Assembly: GCA_015680685.1 (NCBI GenBank)
Contig: MNCI01010128.1
Location: 11,726-75,725, forward strand
Length of the DNA stretch: 64,000 nt
Origin: Gnetum montanum
Lineage: Eukaryota > Streptophyta > Gnetopsida > Gnetales > Gnetaceae
Reading direction: 5' to 3'
Positions 57,226-64,000 of this stretch are shown one piece after another. The notes under the pieces are model-generated. The model had not been told where the DNA came from, searched no databases, and saw nothing but the letters and a program-made list of their open reading frames with translations. Every line of letters starts with the position of its first letter. The stretch's first letter is position 1. A program made the position numbers and the translations under genes.

Positions 57226-60072
57226 CCGTCCCTAGGGGTAGTGGTTCCGAAAAACCTTCACCAGCCCCTGGCACATGTGGTGGTGGTGGCATGAATGATG
57301 GTTGAACCACAGTAGTTGCAACTTCTGGAGGTAGCCAGAAAGCCTCCAAGAGAGCCCTCATTTTTCCTCTTTACTTCTGGGATCATTCACTATCCAAGCA
57401 GCTTCACTGATGTGTGGGAACTGGAACCTCCCAAGGGCATGGCAGTGCTGGGAAGAGTTCTTTCAAGTTGATGAACCAAGCTATGAACTTTTTATGTTCG
57501 ATGTCGAACACTCAAATTGATGTTTGCAGCTTCTGGTCATCATTCATTTAGTGGGCCAAGTTCTCCACGACCACATGTTGTCCTCCAAAACTAGTGCAAA
57601 GAACCTCAAGTTCTGCATTTGTTGTTTCCAGTTTCTACTTTGTCACTTTATGCGCTTGGAACTCACCCTCGTATAAAGAATACGAGGTAGCCACTTGCTT
57701 CTCCAAATCGGACCATGGTCTCCCAGCTATGAGCATAGCCAGGTTTGTGTAACGAAGGTTGGCAAGCTTCATATATTCTATCATTTCTTCAATCTGTAGC
57801 TCCTTGAGACATATTTCAGCTTGATTGTAGGCATTCAACCCATCAAAGATAGGTTATCATACTTCGCCTCCTTCTTGGAGCTGCTGGATCGCTTGGTTCA
57901 ACTTGGCCTTTTCGACTTGAATTTGCTTTTCATTTACTTCTTTTTGCAGTCCCACTTGGTCCCTATAATGATTCTTGATTTTTTCAAATTTCAGGGTCTC
58001 ATTCTTCCAAGTAGCAACTTCGATGGTAAATTTCTGTTGCAAGGTTCGAACCTCCTCCATGGAAAAAATTCAGTTCTTAGCAGCCAACCTTCTTACATCA
58101 GCACTCACCTTGGCTAGCTCTTCCTATTGTTGGTAAATAAAATTTTTCATGTGCTCATTTTTAGCACCAACATTCCGCAGGCGATGGACATCTATGGTCA
58201 ACTTGACATTTTCCTGGCGAACCTCTGCCATGTCCTTTTCAAAATGATATGTCCATGCATCCGCTAAGGCCTTATCAAAGATCGGCAACTCTCGCTCATC
58301 CTCAACTATTTGAAGTTTAACCTGAAGCTATTGAAAAGATCCATCTCTAGAGAGCTCACGATTAAGGAGAGCAGGATTGGCAAGTTGGGCTCTTAACTAG
58401 GCAACTTCCATTGCCAAGCACTGACAAGTGGCTTGAGCAACTTCAATTTACCCTTCCAAAACAATGCTCTTTCCCCTTGCCAAAAGTAGCTTTGACTGGG
58501 TTGCAGTTATGTTATCCGAAAGGTCAAAGAAATCCAAAAGTAGTTGCCCAGTTCCCACCAGTTGGTCCAACAGTTCTTCATTTTGTGCTGCATCAATCCT
58601 ACTACATGAAGTTTTGGCAGATTCTTGTACATCTTGAAGCTCATGTACATCTAGTACAGGTGCCACCGATGCATTGAGAATCATAGCAATTGTATCAGCA
58701 ACCACTTTAGCCGTAATCTCCTATCCTTGGTGCTACATCACTAGGACTGTCACACCTTTACCATCCTCCAAGTGTACCAAGAAGGTAGTAGCATTCCCTG
58801 AAATTTCAAGAAATAGCTATTGGGTTGATACTGTTACCTCTTGAATGCTAGGATTTGTTCTTGCTGGCACTTGTGTTCGGGTGACGGAGAACATCGGCCC
58901 TACTCTTTCTAACAAATTGACTGATCAAGCCACTTGCTCCAGGTGGCTCATTGCAAGGCGATAAACTAAAGGGTCTTCCCCTCCACCAGTCTTGCTAAAT
59001 TGCTCTTGCTAACTCAAGAGTGATTGTTAGATTTCATGGATGTGTTCTGCGATAGTTTGTGAACCCAACCTTGTTGTTTGTGCAGGTGGTGGAGGTGGTT
59101 GCTACTCTTCCTCCATCTATGTAGTGGCAGGAGTCCTATCTTTCATCATTTCACATCATGAGGCAATCGAGGTATGTCGAATTGTATCATTGGCATAGCA
59201 TGCTATCCTTGCTCGTTTGCACAATTTTCTGATTAGGGAGGGGAAGGGAAGAGCTTGTCTTCCATGTTCGCTTTTAGCAAATGTCTTTTCAATTTCCAAG
59301 AATATTAACTATGGAAGACTCATTGGAAATTTACCACTTAAGAAAGCATAGGCATGAGAAAAGAAGGCCGTGATTTTACTGGGTCTTATCATTGGGTTTA
59401 GATGATAATACGTGATCTTGGAATATACCCTCTCTACGGTGGTTAAGGTGCTGAACTCCTTGCGATCTACCCCATAGCACCACCAGATCCACTCCCCTTT
59501 ACCTTAGGGTCTGCTTGTTTTAGGATCTTTGCCACATCTACTCCAGTCTCTAGCAACCCCAGAACTTATACTATAGCCTCTATAGAGTAAGAGACATATA
59601 TGTCCTTGATTCTTACCCTGGACCCCGGTTGCCGATTTGTCCAGAAGAGATAGGTCTCTCCTAAGTACCATTCACCACTGGTCGTGATGATTGGCCATAT
59701 CGTAGAGTTTTGCAGTTGAAGCCTCACATCTTCTAGTGCGTTTTTGAGAAATGGTCCAAAGCTTAGCTCCTGGAGGACCATCCATCGCACTTCTCGTGGC
59801 TTAGTAGCATCAAGGCAGGCTTGAGTTAGGGTGACTTCAAGCCGTGGTGCTATCCTCAAAGTTTCATCTCCCTATGATTCCTCGCTGGGCATATCTTCTT
59901 CGGGAATCTAATGGATAGATTCCACATCAGGTCCTTCATGGAGGGGGCCAGTAGCATGAGAGCCCTCCACATGCTCTGGTTTTTACATGCCTCATCCCCT
60001 TCCTATTTGTGGACACTTGTCCCTCAGTTGTGATGGTCCTTCGCCCCTTGGATGCCTTGGTTTTGGTGCCAT
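57226..60072 (-). pseudogene. Coiled-coil gene remnant E
   Basis: The ATG at 60072 (MAPKPRHPRGEG) directly follows an acceptor-like ATTGTAG. The frame runs to about 59480 (RIAPRLEVTLTQACLDATKP, SGEWYLGETYLFWTNRQPGS), then shifts by one base and continues (VDRKEFSTLTTVERVYSKIT, YHLNP, ALPFPSLIRKLCKRARI), a pattern that recalls plant Transposase_32-type helical domains. The second half (58700-57630) is a long coiled coil (MEEVRTLQQKFTIEVATWKN, ELQIEEMIEYMKLANLRYTN) and ends near a GTATGA donor at about 57226. About 900 codons with many single stops and one frame change. No introns in the coding part. It lies just above an LTR of the same strand and below the F integrase. Function unknown; the architecture is like exons 4-8 of the A gene but without clear sequence match. 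Confidence 0.5.
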
Positions 60073-60614
60073 CTACAATCAAACATAACCATCCATTAGA
60101 TTGTGCATAAGTAGCTCAAAATGGTCCTTATACACCTTCTCAGTTTAACTAAGTTATGTTGTTGGCATGGGCATTAAATCCTCCAAAGTGTTAATTCATG
60201 GGTTAGAGCCGACAACAACAAGGGATAAGTTGGAGTTTAAATGATTATTTTCGTTTCATCCCTTAAAGGTGTGAAGTCTTAATTAATTGGCTAATTAGTT
60301 AGTTAATTAATTAATTACACATAATGGTCCTTCACCCATTGGATGCCTCGATTTGGGTGCCATCTGTAATCAAACATAACCACCCATTAGACTGTGCATA
60401 AGTAGCTCAAAATGGTCCTTATACACCTTCTTAGTTCGACTAAGTTATGTTGTTGGCATGGGCATTAAATCCCCCAGAGTGTTAATTCATGGGTTAGAGC
60501 CGAAAATAAGAGATGGGTTGGAGTTTAAATGGTTGTTTTCATTTCATCCCTTAAAGGTGCAAAGTCTTAATTAATTGACTAATTAGTTAATTAATTAATT
60601 AATTACACATAGAC
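60033..60614 (-). repeat. 291-bp tandem duplication over the start of gene E
   Basis: 60033-60323 and 60324-60614 are near-identical, offset 291 bp. Each copy has the splice-acceptor-like end, the ATGGCACC start (60072 and 60363) and an ATTAATTAATTA tract. Confidence 0.85.
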
Positions 60615-60645
60615 TTCACCCCCCCCCCCCCATGAGAAAGAGCAT

Positions 60646-60647
60646 AC
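60646..60647 (-). other. Probable donor of a 5' UTR intron of gene E
   Basis: On the - strand GAAG/GTATGC downstream of the TATA box; acceptors GATTACAG (60364) or GATTGTAG (60073) precede the two duplicated start codons. Confidence 0.45.
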
Positions 60648-60793
60648 CTTCGGTTGCTTAAAAGGGCAAGGACTAGGTGATGCGAACATGTGATGGAATG
60701 GAGGTGCTTGGGAAGAAGTTGGGTAGAAAAAATGGCAAAATCTCCCTCCAATTTGTTTGCAAAATGATGAAATTTGAAAGCACAATGGGCACA

Positions 60794-60801
60794 TATATAG
60801 G
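60794..60801 (-). promoter_or_regulatory. TATA box of gene E
   Basis: CCCCTATATATGTG on the - strand. Just upstream, repeated GGCC.YGTATACRT-like strings (60815-60880) recall those upstream of the LTR TATA box at 56790. Confidence 0.5.
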
Positions 60802-60881
60802 GGTTGGGCGCTACATTGACGGGGCCATGTATACATAGGGGGCTACGTATACAGGGCCTTATATACATAGGGGGTTGCACC

Positions 60882-62530
60882 TGTTGACCAGTGTTGACCA
60901 TCCTGAAAAGATGAATTTAAAACACCAAATTGGGGCGGTTGAAGAGCATGAGAGATCTAGAACATGGCTGAGGACAAGAGGAAGGAAAGTTGAGCTAGTC
61001 AAAGAGTCAAAAGTAGGAAAATATGGTCAGAAAGAACTCTGCAGAGAGGAAATCGAGTGATGGAACCTTGAAAACAATCAACCATGAAATCAAAAGGATG
61101 GAAGACTAACAAGTAGGGCCAAGAATATGTAAGTGGGTCCTCCCCATAGTAGGCAATAGCCTTAATAGCCTCTGCATATCCTCAACACTGGGGTTCGTGG
61201 ACCTTGGGGTTAAGAAATGGTGCTCGCAAGTTAATACTCCTACCCAAGAGATCCTACAAAGGCATAGTTAGTACACAGAAATCATGACAAACTTCCAAAG
61301 CATAAGATGGGTAGTGAGGTGAGTTTGGGAGAGAAATAGATGAGAGAGAGATGAGAGGAGTGGAATTCCAGTTGTTGGTCACGTGAAACCCCACGTGAAG
61401 TTGTGGTTAAGTGACCCGGTAGGACCGTTCCTAAGTTCAGACCCAAAACCAACCACATATAGTGACCTTGCAGCAACAGGCGAAGCCCCATCCATCCACC
61501 AAGTGTTAGAGTGCACCCATAGGAAACCACCACTCCAAGAAGCGTGAGAGGAAGGAAGTAAAATAGGACTAAGTTAGAGGGGACAAAGTGAGTCCACAAC
61601 TTATTTTGGTGGCTATGAAAGGTGGTCTGAGGGGTGTTCTTTGAATTCCCACATAGTTATGATTTTATTTTGTTCATTTTCCTATTATTTCGTGGGATCC
61701 ACACCATGCAAAGACCCATGCTTGTTTGCATGCATTCAACCAAGGGGTGTGCTTTGAATCCTCATGTTTTTTTTTTTGAATTTTTTTGATGAGGACCACA
61801 CCATGCAAGGTCAAACTGCCCAGTGACTTCCTTGTAGATAAGGACGTGGAGTGGTAAGAAATCTGTGAGGACACATCAGCAACCCCAGGAATAGGAGAGT
61901 GTGACGAATGTTTCATTTCCCTTGAAGTCACACCCGATTCAAATCATTGGATCATCCCCAAGTCTAGGAACTACACAAGTCACACATTAATTATAATTTT
62001 TTTAAGTGGAGGGGTTGCATGTTTCCAAAGGAAGGAAAACCATGGAGTGGGTGGATGGGTGGATGATGTGGACTCACTGTTGATTCTATGAGATGAGAAA
62101 TAGATGTAAAGTCCAAAGACAAAAATGTGAGGGTGGGAACGAGATAACGAGATGAACTATTGTACACAACCCATCGCAATGAAAGCCATCCATGCTAGAC
62201 ACCTAATGAAAATAAGACAATCTTATCAGCAAACAATGGAAAATTAAACACACATATACTTATAGATAAACAACAACAAAGAAATGGAAAAATAACTAAA
62301 GAAAGGAGAAAATTAACAAGAATTGGAAAATGTATGAGCGATGTTGAGAAACAAAAAGTGTAAAACAAAAAATTCCAAAAAGGGTTGAGGGGTGTAGTGG
62401 AATGGATTAGCATGGGTGACAGTATCTCCCACAACTAGGCAAAAAGGAGGAGACATGAAATATGGAGCAAGGCTATCTTGGTGATGATGAGGTGGTATCA
62501 CTGGTTGAGTGGAGTTCACAGAAAGGATTT
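60882..62530. other. Non-coding region between gene E and the F integrase
   Basis: No gene recognised. An imperfect tandem duplication (about 110 bp) at 61630-61830 repeats GGGTGTKCTTTGAAT and ACCACACCATGCAA-like blocks. An LTR of F may lie here, but I could not fix ends. Confidence 0.4.
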
Positions 62531-62539
62531 AGTTGTTGT

Positions 62540-64000
62540 TGGTTGACCAAATATGTTCTTGTGGGATCTTCATGTTTGTGGATAAGCAAGGCCTTGGATG
62601 GAAAGGTTTCAGAGAAAATGTAAGGTCCCTCCCATAGTGTTTGAAACTTGGTCAGTTGAGATACATGTGAGAAGTTTTAATACAACACCTTGTCTCCACA
62701 TCGAAATGTGACCTTCTGAATCCTAAGGTCATGTCATTTTTTATTGTAGGCCTTGTGGATCTCATTTGAAGATAGGGCCACTAATCAATTCTCATCTAGC
62801 ACACTTAAGCTGATAAGGTGTTCACGTTGTGCTAGTGGTAGGTCAAGGCCTAAGTCACTGGTTATGAATAGTGTCCAAAGTTTTTCCTGGATTGGAAGTT
62901 TAGGTAACTTTTTGTACACTAACTCATAAGGAGAGTACCCTATAGGAAGTTTCCAGGTGGAGTGATAAGCCCATAGGGCATCGTTGAGTTTGGTGCTCCA
63001 ATCTCTCCTATATTTGCTGATGGTTCGAGTAAGGATCCGAGTGATCTCCCTATTGGTGACTCTAGCCTACCCATTGGATTGGGGGTGGTAAGGTGTTGTA
63101 AATTTATGGGTAACCCCCAAGTGTTGCATGAGTTTTTGAAAAGTGAAACTCATGAAATGAGTGCCATTATCTGAGATGAGTGCACATGGCATTCCAAACC
63201 TGTTGACAATTTTTTGTTTGACAAATCATGCTGCGGTGTTTCAAGAACAGTCGACGATGACGGCCACCTCCGCCCACTTCATGTAGTAGTCCACAGCTAT
63301 GATGATGTATGCCTTTCTATTGGATAGGGGTGTGATGGGCCCCATGAAGTCGATGCCCCAAATGTCGAAGGGCTCCAGTGGCTAGATCCACTATTGAGGT
63401 CTCTCCAACTGTGCATTCATCCCACAGTCTCTCTAGCATCATTCACAGGAGTGGGCAAACCATTATGCGTCCCTGAAGATCATAGGCCAATAATATCCTG
63501 TAAGCAGGATCTTAATGGCAGTGTGGCATCTAGCATAGTAGCCCCCACAAGGGCCCTCATGAGCATCTTGGAGGATGTGCAGCATATCATCATCAAGGAC
63601 ACACCATCAAACCAGGCCATCTATGCACACCTTATAAAGGTGGCCATTAATTTCCATGAAGTGCTTGGCCTTATGGATAAATTTCTGTTTCTGCCAATGG
63701 TTCCACTCCTTGGGCAATTCTTGAGTGGCGAGGTAGGTAAGGATGTGGTTGAACCAATTGGATTCCTTGGACACCTGCAAAGCGACCGCACCCATGAAGA
63801 GGAGTTCATCTAGAAATTGGTCAGAGAGGGGATCCTCCTCTTCTGCATCATCCCATCGCAACTGAGACAAGTGGTTAGCAACCACATTCTAGGTCCCCTT
63901 CCGATCTACCATGGTAAGATCAAATTCTTGAAGAATCACCAACCACCAGATGATGCAGGGGCTCACTATTGGTTTGTTCATCAGGAACCGAATAGCACTG
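62540..64000 (-). pseudogene. pol: RNase H end and integrase of element F (Athila-like)
   Basis: The RNase H C-terminal block (WWLVILQEFDLTMVDRKG, NVVANHLSQL) enters from the window edge. Then EEEDPLSDQFLDELLFMGAV, an HHCC finger with one His changed to Tyr (HEGPCGGYY), [16 protein letters not shown] (catalytic Asp), and ISDNGTHFM (second Asp). The catalytic Glu after NG is lost (ARVTNREI). A C-terminal TLWEGPYIFSETFP barrel follows. The [10 protein letters not shown] form is usual in Athila-lineage integrases. Many stops. RT and gag lie outside the window. Confidence 0.8.

Noticed and set aside
60599-60901. 100-codon open frame on - near 60.6-60.9 kb
   Set aside because: It ends through a 13-C run and covers the promoter and leader of gene E; composition is not coding-like.

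Overview
This is a plant nuclear repeat region. It is almost entirely decayed LTR retrotransposons (Ty3/gypsy, Tat/Athila-like and chromovirus-like), plus one LINE fragment, minisatellites and two N gaps. I see no intact host gene, rRNA, tRNA or CRISPR. Old insertions that differ from each other, decay mainly by C-to-T/G-to-A stops, and elements nested in elements fit a large-genome seed plant, possibly a gymnosperm. The species cannot be fixed from the sequence.

Layout. (A) 1-14379, + strand: a Tat-type element with gag and protease, an oppositely oriented spliced gene, then pol with two RNase H domains, a minisatellite and the 3' LTR; its 5' end lies outside the window. 14900-16490 (-): an unrecognised spliced gene remnant (called H). 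17270-18001 (+): LINE zinc-binding tail. 18106-18656: gap. (G) about 19900-42327, + strand: a chromovirus split by a solo LTR (20584-21459) and by element B. (B) 24857 to about 41300, - strand: a second Tat-type element with both LTRs, the same opposite-strand gene and pol. (C) about 42330-49860, - strand: a relative that kept gag-protease but lost pol and the opposite-strand gene, and carries a GC-rich insert. (D) 53.2-53.6 kb: protease remnant in AT-rich DNA. 56045-56975 (-): LTR of the solo-LTR family. 57.2-60.1 kb (-): a coiled-coil gene remnant with its own promoter (called E). 62.5-64.0 kb (-): RNase H/integrase of an Athila-like element (F).

Main discovery. In A and B the stretch between protease and reverse transcriptase, where Ogre-type elements are known to have an intron, holds a complete gene on the opposite strand with its own TATA box and several short introns. 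In A I can lay out eight exons (7294 down to 3254), and every intron from the second onward keeps the reading phase. In B, exons 2 and 3 have exactly the same lengths as in A (450 and 275 bp), the same splice phases and clear protein similarity, although the host elements are old and diverged. The shared part resembles an FCP1/NIF-type HAD phosphatase domain that has lost catalytic residues. A adds further exons (helical domain, linker, coiled coil, acidic tail) that B lacks. Both elements also keep a splice-acceptor-like site just before the pol start codon, so the sense transcript may splice this gene out. Antisense orientation would also explain how a gene with introns survives reverse transcription.

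Supporting structure: the same minisatellite motif lies after protease and after integrase, and hairpin-forming repeats lie in LTR promoters and again in intron 1 of the opposite-strand gene of B.
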